From Tetmemena sp. SeJ-2015 (taxonomy: Eukaryota; Ciliophora; Spirotrichea; Sporadotrichida; Oxytrichidae), in NCBI GenBank assembly GCA_027382625.1, contig JAJKFJ010022211.1, positions 108,124 to 172,123 of the forward strand: a stretch of DNA of 64,000 bases. Reading direction: 5' to 3'. Position 1 is the stretch's first letter. Every line of letters begins with the position of its first letter. Under the pieces are notes generated by a model. The model was not told where the DNA came from. It saw nothing but the letters and a program-made list of their open reading frames with translations, and did not search any database. The translations under genes and the position numbers were made by a program. This document shows, one piece after another, positions 21,310 to 32,964 of the stretch.

Positions 21310-24300
21310 TTAATAAATGGGTAGGCTCTGTAGTGATCATAGATAACAAAGAAATTTCCTGAAGGCATTCTACTGAGTCATAAAATCCTTTTCCGTCCTT
21401 TCTCTCAGGTGGTTTATTCATCTATTTCCTCTAAGTCATTTAAAATAAAACACATTACCTCATAATAAATTTGAGCAGCGTCTCCTGTGGCAACCAATGC
21501 AAGGAATACTTTGAAATATTTTTGTTGTCGATGAGCGTAATTATGTGAGTATGTAGATTATTTTGCGAAATTTACATAGGATAGTAACTGATTTCTATAA
21601 ACAGTACGAAAGTGCTGATTTAATGAAATTGATTATTAATTATATTCCTAAAATTTTACTTTACTTTACTTTACTTTTACTTTACTTTATTTTGCGAAAT
21701 AAGCCCCATTACCATAGTAGCAATTGTCTTTAGATTGCCTGAAGTCAAATCTAACTAAAACTAAATATTTAAATCCATATTCTGATTCTATAATTTTCTA
21801 GGGCTCAACTGCTTTAGTTCCATGGAAAAGGAACTTCAGATTATTAGAAATACCACTAAATTATATGAGATTATAATGATAGCTTTTATCTTTTGATTTG
21901 TTGATAGTTCTCGTGAGCACATCTTGGAATTTAGAATTAATAAATTCTTTACTATAATTTGTGAAAAAGATGCTGACTGATTATTTTATCAACTTTTAAC
22001 TCTGAGAGTTTTTTATAACAAAACTAACCATTAACTATTAATTATAAAGGGTAATATAGAATATTATACAAAATAAAAATATGTATAAACGAGGATTAAA
22101 AACTGTTCACTTTCTATAATTGATAAGACAACCTATCGATTATTTTTTTAATAAAGCTATAAAAATTTGCTATAGGTTAGCATTTTTATAAATATCTGTT
22201 AAATTTCAGCATCTGATTACATAAGTTCTTTTACTTATTTAAAATATATAATATAACTTTATTTGCTTTTTAACTAAATTAATTATCTAATTATAATATT
22301 GTCAAATAAATTTATATTAATTAAATTTAATAACTGTCACCATAAAACCTCTTTCAAACAAAGATCTAACAAAAAGAAATTCCACTTGATCAGGGGATAT
22401 AGAGATTGTATAGATTTAAATATAAATATATGTTTAAAATTTTATAGGGCTTCGGTATTTTGACTCTTGTATAATCAAAATGATCAGTGAAAGTTCAAAA
22501 AAAATTATTTTGACTTTAAATTTATCCTCTAAATAACACTTCAAAAGAATAATTCGTTTTCCATATTTTTAAAAGCAATTTTAAATCCATAATATCTTGA
22601 TTCCGTCTTATCTTTGATCTATAAGAATATTCTTTAAATAATGTACTTAATTTTTTTTTAGTATAATAGTTAAGGGAATTAACAACCCCTAACGGGCATA
22701 TAATACTTAATCGATTTAAAGTAATTCACAGGCGTAACTCCTTGATCAGTTGTGCCACGTCACCGTGAAAGCCCATCGTCGTACTTAATTTTAATTGTTC
22801 TAAATCTTGGATAAAATTTGTAAAATTAATTAAAATTATTATTTTAAGTTGAGAGAAAACAAAAACTTTCCATTAAAGGTACCGCCTTACACTCTACTCT
22901 GAATTTCTAAGAACTATCCTCCAAATTAAAAATATTTAATTAAAAATTAAGAAAGCCACCGTTTATCAAATTAATGATTTGATTATAATGGATGATGGTA
23001 TAAAATAATAAATATAATATTACACATACTTCAACCTGAAAACTGTTTCTACTTCGCAATTTTGTTGGCAATATTTATGAATTTCTTATTTTAAAATCTT
23101 AAAAGAATTTCTCAGCAGAGTTACTTTCACTTAAATATAATTAAAAATATAAATATGATTAATCTTTTTTTATTTATGAGGTACTCTCCATTTATATAGA
23201 ATGTTTGAAATACTTATGTTTTATTTATTTTTGTAAAATTTAAGATATTTAAACCTCTTATGCCTCATTGCTCAATTAATTATATTGATTCTTATTTCAT
23301 AAAACTACTACTGTTCTTTTTATAAGATAAATGGATAAAATTGAAGTTTTAATTTTGAATTTATCGTAATATAATTTAATGAATTTTGCTGGATATTGTT
23401 AAAATATAATTGTTTAAATTTGTGAGCACCATCGTATCAATTTTGTTATAAGATTTCCCTCTCTCTATTCTGAAACTTTGTCTCTCCTTGAGCATAATTG
23501 AGATGGTATCTTCATCAGGCTATACTTATTCCTAAAATTGCTCTTAATTAATTCCCTGGTCTGGGAGAAAATAATGATATTACAAAAACAAAATGAAAAA
23601 CTCAAGTTTGTCCAACAATCTATGATAAATTTTCAAATTTTAAGTTTTTTTTAAATAAAAATTTTAATTGAGTATATCTGTTAAAATATGGCTTTTATTG
23701 AAGTATAAATATATTTTTTTAATATGAGATATTTTCTTCTCTAATAAATTAATTTAATTATTTCAAAGTAAAATAAAAGGCACTAAATAAAAATGATATA
23801 TAATTATAATATTTTATAATCTGGAGACTTTGAGCTAAAAATTGTTAAAAAAATTCTTTATACTTCTAGTGTAGACTCGTTTAGTTCTCCTTCATATTTA
23901 AGTAACTCTTGAAAAAATTAAATTATAAGAAATTTTTAGAATATTAATAATAATACAATTTTAGAAAATATTTTCATAAAGCATATTTAATTAAATTTAT
24001 ACAAAGTTAACAAGAGAAACTATTAAAATAAAAATCTTACGCTAACTTGATCAGCACTCCTTCCTTATTTAAAAGAAAAGTTTTTATAAAAACATTTTAA
24101 ATAATGCCTAATTATCTAAATATTATAATGGAATTGAGTAGAACTCATTTTCTTATCTCGATTTATTTAAGAAAATTTTTACAGAATTAGATAATGATAT
24201 GTATAAAAAATGAAATCATTTTTAAAAGCACCTTAAATCAATTATAATGGTAAAACTTTTGAGAACATTACTAAAAAGCAATAGAACAATAATTCTTTTG

Positions 24301-27300
24301 ACAATAAAGGAGAGAAATAATTTTAAATCAATATTTTATAATAAAAATGAACTAAAAGTAAAGTAGCTACATTTTCATTTTTAATGAGAGCAGTTGTGTT
24401 AAAGAAAATATGCTCAAAATCTTCATCATTTTTTATTTCCATAACTTATAGTGCTTCTAATGCAGAGGAGAAATCTTCTTTTACTATAATTTTAAGAATA
24501 AGTTAAAAGCTGATTAAAATTGATTTTTACAAATAAATTAGAGCTAGAACAGTTTCATAACTCATTTTAATTAATATTTTAGAGATAAATTAAGAAATGA
24601 AAACTTTGACTAAAGCTTCGAAAAGATAAAAGCTGCCTTAAAATGAACAGATAGCGCTTTTAGCATTCATGGAAGTAAAATTTTTTCATTTTTATTTCTT
24701 ATGTGGATACTAAATAAGTTAATAGAATAATAAATGCTAATATGAGCCTCTATAAATATTTTGATGCCATCTGAGCTAGAGATAAAAATATGATGGATCA
24801 AAAGATTATTTTATATTTAAGAGATATAATCAAATGCAAGGTACGTATTTTGGAAAAAGGTAGACCACAAGTGCACGTATGAAGAAAATTTACTGATATT
24901 ATTCAAATGAGAATTAGGAAACTAAAGTAATACAAGAGAGAGAGTGCCTAAATAAAAATTATAACTTCTTTAATGTGGTTGTAATATTTAAAGCAAATTC
25001 CAGTCTTATGCATTTTGCATAAGCTGTTTTATATTTTGTAAACATGAAATCATCGGTTTAAATTTCTAAAAAATTGTACCAATTTTTAGACAATGCTGAA
25101 ATTTGAAAATACATTTTACTGCTTTAGATTGAATCCATTTTAAATTAAATTATATTTAACTTAATATTTGGTAGTTTATGTTCAATTAGCAGGATATTTA
25201 AATAAATAAATTGATTTAGTTAATTTTCCTATTATTTGATAAGATATCTATTAAAATATTAAGCTAGAGATGAGAGTTTAAGAGATAATAATTAACTTTT
25301 AATATAAAAGCTAATTAATTTTTACGGCTGTTGATTTCAGCATTCTTCACAAAATTTCTCTCTAAAATGTTTTAATTCAGTTATCATAAGCAATAATATG
25401 AGTTTTTCATCTATCTGAAATTCTTCCTCTTTCATTCTTGAATTGATAATTTAATTTAACGCCTTATTGTATAATGCAAACAATCTTTTCCTTCCTCCAA
25501 TGAGAAGAAGACAAGGTTATCAAAAGAAACTACACTCATATTTTTGCTTTGATATCAGAATTAAATATTTTTAGAGAGAAATTTTGTGTAGTGGGCTGAA
25601 GTAAACAGTAGTAAAAATTATTTTTATTTTATATATGAGAAGTTAATCTCTCCAACTCTCATTTCTAGCTTATTATCTTAGTATTTCTCTAATGACTATT
25701 TTCTTATTAATTATTTGTCATATTTATCTTGAGCTGATCTTGAAGGAAATAAATAATTTTACAAAAAGGAATAAATTAGCGAAACATTAATTTACATTTA
25801 ATATAATATTATATTATTAATCTTTATAATAAAATATAAAAAATATATTGTTTGTTTGAAAGAATGCATAAAGTATTAAATAATTTGCTTGATAATTTTA
25901 TACATATTTTTTAAAAAAATTAAATTGTAAAATATGGTATCTTATATCCTTCTACTACTTCTTCAAAAGCCCATTCACTAATAAATCTATTAGTTTTGAC
26001 AAGAACTGCTGGCTCTTTATTGAATTCCAAGAGCATTAATAACCGTTTTGAGTTCTAGGCTGGAAATTCCAGATAGTATTTAATTAAAACTTATTTTTAT
26101 TTATTAAACTTAAAGCTTTTATATTCTAATAAACTATTTGTAGTACACATATTTAAAGATTGACTGAAAAATATTCAAGCATTAAATTTTTACAATGAGA
26201 AAAAAATAAAGGTCAATAGTATTATATATGAATAGATTTTTTAATATCTAAAATTCATTTACTCCTCTCATTTATATTCCTTATATCCTAGGTATCAGTT
26301 GAGAAAATAGTTAAATTAGACACATTTTTCCCATATAATATTTATCATATTAATATATTAAATCTAAAATTTTAAAAAATTAACTCATTGAATCTCTACA
26401 GATTTTGACACTAGTAACTTCAATAATAATAATAAGGCTATAAGATGAAGATTATGAGTACGCAATCTCAAATTAAAAATTACTATCACCAAAAAAAGGT
26501 GTCAAAAGAATAGCGCGAGGAGGAAGAAGCATCTACTTTTAGTTCAAAGTAGTCAACTTTCATCTCAGCTTCAACTGAAGTCTCCTTTGAACTGGGTCAG
26601 GCTCACTAAAGGCTGTTTTCTCCAAGGTAAGGTCGGTGATGTCGTTGCTCTTACTGAGAAGGGAGGAGGCCTTCACCTCTGCTTGAATCTTTCCTTCACA
26701 AGGAGTAATGGAAAGCGACCAGTCCCAAGGAAAAAAAGTAATAGGTCTCTCTGTTTTTTTTGCCGCGATGTCAAGCTCTCAAAATTGTCTCATCAATGAA
26801 GACTTTTTTGTGCATGAATTCTTCCTCCTTTTAAAGGTAATGGTAATTATATTTAAGCTATAATATTATAAAAAAGTATACTCCACCAAGCCTTTTTTCG
26901 AATTTGATCTTATAGATATTCTTTTAAATATCCAATGTCAAATAAAAAATAAGTCACTTCCTAATTAATTTCAGGATTTTAAGAGAATTTATTGAATGCT
27001 TCGTCTATCTTTTAAAAATAGTGAGTAGGCTTATTTAAAATTCATCATTAAATTAAAAAATGGGATGATCTTTTAATTCACCTTTCATTCTCTATTTTAT
27101 TGCAAATATTCTTCGTTAATTAACAATGATAATTGAGTAATGTATTAATATCCTTTTATTTTCAAAATTTAAAATTTTCCCATGTATATAATGATATCAT
27201 TAATATCCTTCTTGCCCGTTTTTTTCCAAAAATCTTTCAGTTTTCCCTCTGTAAATAAGTCGTAGGAGAACCTTGCTTCACTATAATTTCAATTTTAGTA

Positions 27301-29460
27301 GACTTTTAAACACTCTTTTAATTTCTATTTTCTTTCAAATAAATTAAAGTCGAGAGTTTCAATAATGTTCAAAATTCATTTACTTAGAATTATATACTAA
27401 GAACTTTATTAAAATTTAATTTTGGTTAAAAAGACTTCCACAAAATAATTATTTAAGGCAGCATACTGTAGTGCTTGAAATAAAAAAATAAATTTCCATT
27501 CTAATAGACTTAGAACACTTTATCTCCAATATACTAAGCCTTCCCATTCTTATAATTTATAGTCAGACCTTCTTTAAAAGCAGCTTGATATACAAAATTA
27601 ATGCCTTCAACTTCCTAAGCACATGTGGTCAATTGTGCTTCCTGTTCAAGAGTGTAATTTATAAATAGAAGGCTCTTGGGATGTGTTATTTTTTTAATCT
27701 ATCTCTTTATTTAAGTTTACAAAGTCATTTCATCGTTCTCGTAAACCCAAATTCTAAAGTAGCCTTTTTAAGATTTGAGTTTTCTAAAAAGCTTTTGCTC
27801 GTATTATACTGGCTTTTCTAGATTTGAATAATGATCTGAGAATATGGTAAGCGGGTCTTTGAGTTTAAAAATGCTCTACTCAATTTAAAATTATACTTTT
27901 AATCTAATTATGACTTCAATTGATGAGTCAATTAATTTTTCTTGATTATACATTTCTCTAGACTCAATTTATTTTGAGCTTTCTTCTTTGCTTTCGGTTT
28001 TTGGACTTAAAGAAGGTATTTGAATCCCTTCAAAATAAAAATGATCTTACTCTATAAATAGTTGGGAGGTCTATTTTCCGCAAAACTTTTGATTTATTTC
28101 AGACTTTGAATAAGTCTTGAGCACTTTACTTTAATTTCTATTTCACTCATCTTTAAGATTTCATCCTGATCATAAAGTATAAACGTAAAGAGAATTTTTT
28201 AAATAATGTATGATCAACTACGAACTCTTTAATCACATACAGGGCTTCTAGGATTTGATGAAGTGGAGATTCAATCTCTTTCTTTTTCAACATTTTCAAA
28301 TTAAAGTATGAGGAATTTAAAACAATAAATAAAATTTAGCTAAAATTAATAATATACTCTTAAACTTAATAGAGCTCGAAGAGATGCTATTTTTATTTAG
28401 AAAATAGAATTCTTTCTAAGATCATTAGCCATTTTTATTAAAATTAAGAGGATGATTAAACTTAAATTAAGGAAACAATATTTAAATCCTTAAAATAGAA
28501 AATATTTCCATTTCAAGACTAACTTAAGTTTAGTCAAGCTATAAATTTTCAAAGTTTTCTTCTTTCACTTTACTCTTCAAATCTAAAAAATGACAAATGC
28601 GTTTAAACCAATTTTCCATTAAAATCTATATGTATCTTAAATTTAGATTACTAACAAAATTGTCTTCGTGTTCACTAATCTTTTTATTACAAATAAAATG
28701 AAATGAATATTTTCAAAATTGCCAGAATAATCTTATCTACTTTTATAGAGTCCTTGTGCTCACGAATCAAACTTGTTCTAAAAATTCTTAATTGTGCTTG
28801 CAAATAGAGCCTTAGTTTTTCCTAAACTTCTGAAATGATATTGTAGCCGAAATCTTTTCCCATCTTATAAGTTAAGAATAAGAACCATTGCACAACTTTT
28901 TAGATTGCACTATTCTTATAGCTAATCTCCTGACAGATAAAATTCTATGTTAAAAAGATAATTTAATTTGTAAAAAGATGTTAGAAATAAGAGAGAGAAA
29001 CTTTGAATGCTTTTCCATTTTACTTAATATATTTAATTTGATAGCAATACATATTGATTAAATAGGAAACTGTGATAGCTAGTGATATCATTAAAATAAA
29101 GATCTGGGATCTTCATTATCATCAAAATTGATAACTTATTCGCAAATATTATTTCATTTACAACAATTTATAAAATTGCAGCCTTCTTTGATAACTCTGA
29201 TCTCACGCCTCAGCAACGAAATAAAATACTCCAGTGGGAAATAATAATGTTTGAGAAATAAAACAAATCTAGAGAAAATTTTATAGCTCAACGAGCTCTT
29301 TGACAATAGGTAAACACTTTAAGATTTACAACAAAAGTATTATCTCTTTTGGTCTATACTTCTCTTTCTTGCGGAATCACTCTGGGTTTATAAATATGAT
29401 ACCTGCAGGCTATCTATAGAGATCGATTGCACTTTGTTATTTTGCATGTCTTCTAGGGAA
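21310..29460 (-). CDS. PARP-domain gene, copy C (paralogue of E)
   Basis: Minus-strand islands in N-to-C order. RVIPQEREVQTKRDNTFVV lies near 29,370; MGKDFGYNIISEVQEKLRLY starts at ATG 28,863-28,861; MLKKKEIESPLHQILEALY is near 28,290. IWVYENDEMTLQTQIKRQ is near 27,750 and may be the start of a WWE-like domain. Then come EFPAQNSKRLLMLLEFNKEP (about 26,080), ISIMLKERQSFRIERGKS (about 23,500), FGGQFLEIQ (about 22,920) and the PARP fold (about 21,830-21,320) with FLFHGTKAVEPQKIIESEYG, RFDFRQSKDNCYYGNGAYFA and YDSVEC. A one-base deletion relative to copy E breaks the frame just after YDSVEC, and a 129-bp insertion splits the Tyr-motif region, so this copy may be dead. Islands are separated by up to 2.4 kb of AT-rich DNA and by insertions absent from E. 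Confidence 0.65.
21558..21700 (+). mobile_element. SINE-like insertion with (ACTTT)n tail and 14-bp target duplication
   Basis: TTATTTTGCGAAAT occurs at 21,558-21,571 and 21,687-21,700. Copy E has a single copy (41,208-41,221) with uninterrupted flanks, so the 115 bp between are an insertion. The insert ends in ACTTT repeats and matches the dispersed element at 9,530-9,625. Long target duplication plus simple-repeat tail suggest target-primed retroposition. An unusually long-pointer IES is the alternative. Confidence 0.7.
22643..22792 (-). mobile_element. tRNA-SINE-like insertion with poly(A) and 12-bp target duplication
   Basis: GTACTTAATTTT repeats at 22,643-22,654 and 22,781-22,792 bracket a 126-bp insert absent at the matching place in copy E. 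On the minus strand the insert ends in a run of nine A. TGGCACAACTG (minus strand of 22,747-22,757) fits the Pol III A-box consensus TRGYNNANNNG, and a weak B-box-like TCGATT lies about 35 bases downstream near 22,711. A tRNA-derived SINE is the best guess. Confidence 0.55.
23580..25930. other. AT-rich interval within copy C, no coding island recognised
   Basis: About 2.3 kb of A/T-rich DNA between two PARP-family islands. It partly aligns with 43,700-44,800 in copy E. Expected to be eliminated DNA; no motif of note seen. Confidence 0.45.
26480..26815 (-). CDS. GC-richer coding island inside copy C, unrelated to PARP family
   Basis: A block markedly richer in G+C than its surroundings. On the minus strand one frame gives WDWSLSITPCEGKIQAEVKA, then SLLSKSNDITDLTLEK and AFSEPDPVQRRLQ; a shifted frame gives VEAEMKVDYFELKVDASSSS. 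Both look protein-coding and neither resembles the PARP paralogues. I do not recognise the product. It sits between two islands of copy C where copy E carries a different unrelated island (45,500-45,730). It is probably a germline segment of another gene nested in the interval, or a fragment carried in by a mobile element. The plus-strand ATG frame at 26,587-26,799 is judged a shadow. Confidence 0.45.
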
Positions 29461-29469
29461 ATAAGCACT

Positions 29470-31620
29470 TTGAAGTATTTAATAATATCCAATTTATAAA
29501 TTTACTTATTTAAATTTTAGATCTAAATTAAAAGTGCGAATTATGATTCCGCAATCTACCTTGAATGTTTTATAATTCAAGTCAGAATGCAAAAAACAAA
29601 ATTTATGTCAAGATTTCACTAAATTAAAAAATTTTATACATAATTCATTAGAGTATTGGCTTATTGTTATATTTATTCAGAATCTAATGTAATAATAAAT
29701 AATTACTTTTACAATTATTACATATTAAGGAACTATTTTTATTTTACAAGAGAAAATTTAGGGAGTAAAAATTTGGCAAAAATAATAGTTTTGGGGGGGT
29801 CTTTCCTCGTCATCCAATTTTTTTATGAAAATATTAAAAATCACTATCTAGCCTAAAATCAGCCTAAGACATCAATTCCTTAGTCCAAATTCAAATCCAA
29901 GGTATTTAACCTGCTTATATTCTTCTATTTAGAGGAAATATCTTAAAGTTTTTGCATTTATAGGAGAGAAAAATTAATCTTTAAGGCTACTTTATACATT
30001 TAATAAATGCGATTTCTTAATTTATGATGTTTAAATAAAAATTGTTAAAATAAATAATAAATAGATCAAGATGCTAATTTTAAAACTAATTAGGCTTTAT
30101 ATGTGCTTTATTGTAAGAGAATTCTAAATATCTTTATATGGTTTAGAGATCTATGAATTAATTGTTACATTAGAATCCATAAACTTATTAAGGTCTTCAA
30201 TTTTCTTGAAATATATTACAATCTTTTTATAATTAAATTTTTTTAAGATAAATTTTCTTTATAGGTTCTCTCAAATTCTCTAAATTGAAGAATATGAGCA
30301 GGCTAAACCTTTTGGTTTTTAATTTGGACTAAAGAATTGTAATTTTTAGCTGATTTTAGTCTGTATAGTGATTTTATATTTTTTTATGAAAAAAGTGGAT
30401 GACGAGGAAAGGCCCCCCCCTAGTTTTTCTTAAATTTAAGAGATTAACTAAGATCTAAATTTATTTTCACTATTAAAGTAGAAAATGGTTCTAAATAGCA
30501 ACAATAAATACTATTAGAGAGCTATAGGTTGCTCATAAGATCAGTGATTTCATTAAGGGGTAGTATATAATTCTAAATCTTATCATTAAAATCATAATTT
30601 ATTCATATTTTTCATATTGTCTTTAGACTTGTCACCTATTACTTCATCTATCTTTCAGTTTCTATAATCACTTCATATATTGCCAGTATTTATTTTGGGA
30701 AAACAGTTATCCATTATATACAAATACTCACTGATAAAACTTTAAATTTAAATAGGAATAAGCAATTTGTTTTCTATTTTTATTAGAGGTAAGAATTTAA
30801 TAAAAATAATCGTAACCTTCATTATATTAAATTAATTGTTTAGACGTTACAAAAGAGGAGTGTCTCAGTCTTTTCTTAAGACCGCTCATAGCTCTTAAAA
30901 TTATTGTCATAAAAATAAAATTTATTCCTCCGCTCCTACATGACCGTTCAATTTTCAATATAAGTAATCCCAAATTCTTACAATGTTTCTTATTTAAAAA
31001 CAATTAAATAAAATAATTATGAAAGAGAATTGTCTTAATCTTAATTCTGTTTTTTTTTTATTTTCATTTTTTCTATTTCTCCAAACTCAAAACTATTATT
31101 TATGATTATATTTGCAACAAAGATTCATTCCGTGATTTGACTTTTAGATTAAAAAAAGAAGTTTTTTGTAGACATTCAGAGTTTGTAATCAAACCCTGCC
31201 ATTTTTTCACATTCTCAAATATATTAAAATCTGATGCAATATTTACTGTTTCTGTCTTTTTCCCTAAAATTTCATTGTATTTATAACTTATTTAACTAAA
31301 TAAAAACATCTTTCCTATAATAAAATGAACTCTAAACTGAATCTAAATCTCATATTATTATTTGAATTATTCTTTAATTACTGTTCATGATTGAAAAAAT
31401 TAATTACTATAAATTATTCATTTTAAAAATCGGTAAAATATATCAACTTAAAGAAAAAGTACTTTTGATATTAAAATTAAATATTAAATCTTTCCAAGAA
31501 ATAAAGTAAATAAATTAATTAAACGATACCAAGAAATGATCTCATAACCTTTTTAATCGATTGCCAATCTTTTTCATATTTTCATTGACAAGAAAAGCAA
31601 TCATCATTCAGAATGAATTA
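29470..31620. other. AT-rich DNA upstream of copy C
   Basis: No convincing gene. It aligns in patches with 48,960-49,980 upstream of copy E, ending near GAATTAAT at about 31,615, where the TBE remnant begins. A G8 run at 29,794-29,801 and a C9 run at 30,413-30,421 lie in inverted sequence: GACGAGGAAAG at 30,401 matches CTTTCCTCGTC at 29,802. Confidence 0.5.
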
Positions 31621-31621
31621 A

Positions 31622-32870
31622 TAATATAATATTATATGAGGTATCAAGACAAACCTAAGATCTATATGAAGCATTAGAAAGTGGACGGTCGCTATCCTTG
31701 CTCAACTTGTGAGCAGACATTCTCTCACTCTGCTTTCCTCAAGAAACACATGGAGAAGAAGCACATGGCTGAGTTCGTAATTGAGGATAAAGAAACTTTA
31801 AAGATGGTGCCAGCTAAGAGGCAAGCACGATACCTTGACAAGGTTCAACTAAAGAGGAAGCAAGAGGAGAAGAAGAGGAAGATTGAGTTCATGAATCAGA
31901 AGCCTTAGTGTATGGTGTCAGTAAGTTTCAGCTAGCTCAAAGCAAGACTCCATGCTTGAGAGTTGTAACTTTGGAGGAGTGTGTTCACCTCCACCTTGCT
32001 GATGCGAAGCGAAGAGACACCATCATACAAGAAGAGTATGCTTACAAGATCTTCCCTTACGAATATCTTGTAAAGAAGGAAGAGAGGGTCTTGAGTTCGC
32101 GAACGAACTGACAGTGTTGAGAGAGCGAGGGACAAAACTTGAAGTACGTTCTTCATCTTGCTGGTGTTCTTATCGATCATGATTACATCGCCATTCGCCT
32201 TCCTAAATGGGAGATCACACTAAGAGAATTTCTCAGCACGAGGCGCAACAAGTACTAGCTTACTGCTATTCTCACTGACCTCGTTAGAGGAGTGATGGAG
32301 TTGCATGAGTTGGGATTCGTGCACAGAGATCTCAAGCCAGAGAAACATCATGATAAACTTTGAACCAGTCAGAGCAACTGTCATAGACTTCAACAGAGTT
32401 GTAAGAAGAGAAAACATTGAGGAAGCATCGGTGCAAGGAACACTACTTTTCCTAGAGACAGACTTGGCTCAACGGTTCAGTGCAGTGGGACATTGGTCTA
32501 TAGTTGCAATCATACTTGAATGCGATATGAAACCAGAGGAATACTACTAGTGTGAAAGTGAAGATGATGCAATATAATTCGCAACAAGACATTGTAAGAT
32601 AGACAAGGTATCAGAACCTTTGAAAAAGTTAGTAAAAAAGTAATAATCAAGCAACCTATGAAACCTAACACTCAGTTATCTGAGATAGAGGAAGCACTTA
32701 AAGGTATAAAATTCAGAGAATATGAGACAGACGTCAAGGTACCTTCCTCTAAGACTTTAGATTGCATGTTTAGGGTTAAAATTTAGCATGATTATAAGTA
32801 TTAATAAAGAAATTAATTATAAACAACTTATTTTCACTTTCTTATCATATTATGGGGTTTTGGGGTTTTT
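31622..32870 (+). mobile_element. TBE-family transposon remnant with one telomere-like end
   Basis: The right end (32,854-32,870) reads GGGGTTTTGGGGTTTTT, the inverse of the C4A4 telomere-like terminus of oxytrichid TBE elements, followed by ATT, which fits the family's ANT target. Inside is the zinc-finger/kinase gene, one of three TBE genes. The transposase and 22-kDa genes and the other terminus are absent: at about 31,620 the sequence switches directly to DNA shared with copy E, so about 1.25 kb of a roughly 4-kb element remains. Right of the end, DNA shared with copy H begins at once. The remnant therefore sits exactly between array blocks C and D. Confidence 0.88.
31636..32790 (+). pseudogene. 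TBE zinc-finger/protein-kinase gene, frameshifted
   Basis: From ATG 31,636 the frame passes a TAG (Gln) and encodes a C2H2 finger, CSTCEQTFSHSAFLKKH with C-x2-C-x12-H-x4-H spacing, then a basic stretch (QLKRKQEEKKRKIEF). After frame changes near 31,905 and 32,100-32,150 comes a kinase-like domain: PKWEITLREFLSTRR, LHELGFVHRDLKPE (catalytic loop) and, after another shift near 32,341, ATVIDFNRVV. DFN replaces the usual DFG. A further shift occurs in a poly-A near 32,630, leading to QLSEIEEALKGIKFREYE. At least four frameshifts make this copy non-functional unless some are sequencing errors. The protein's role in TBE biology is not established. Confidence 0.88.
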
Positions 32871-32964
32871 ATTGTAAAGCATAAATAAGAAATAGTTAAA
32901 TGATTTAAAAGAAGATTAAATATAGACTTTATGGATTAATTGCAGTCTACTTTTGATTAAGCTT

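Noticed and set aside
26587..26799. Plus-strand 70-residue ATG frame
   Set aside because: The minus strand of the same block reads more protein-like, and the plus frame contains a Phe/Cys-rich tail typical of a shadow.
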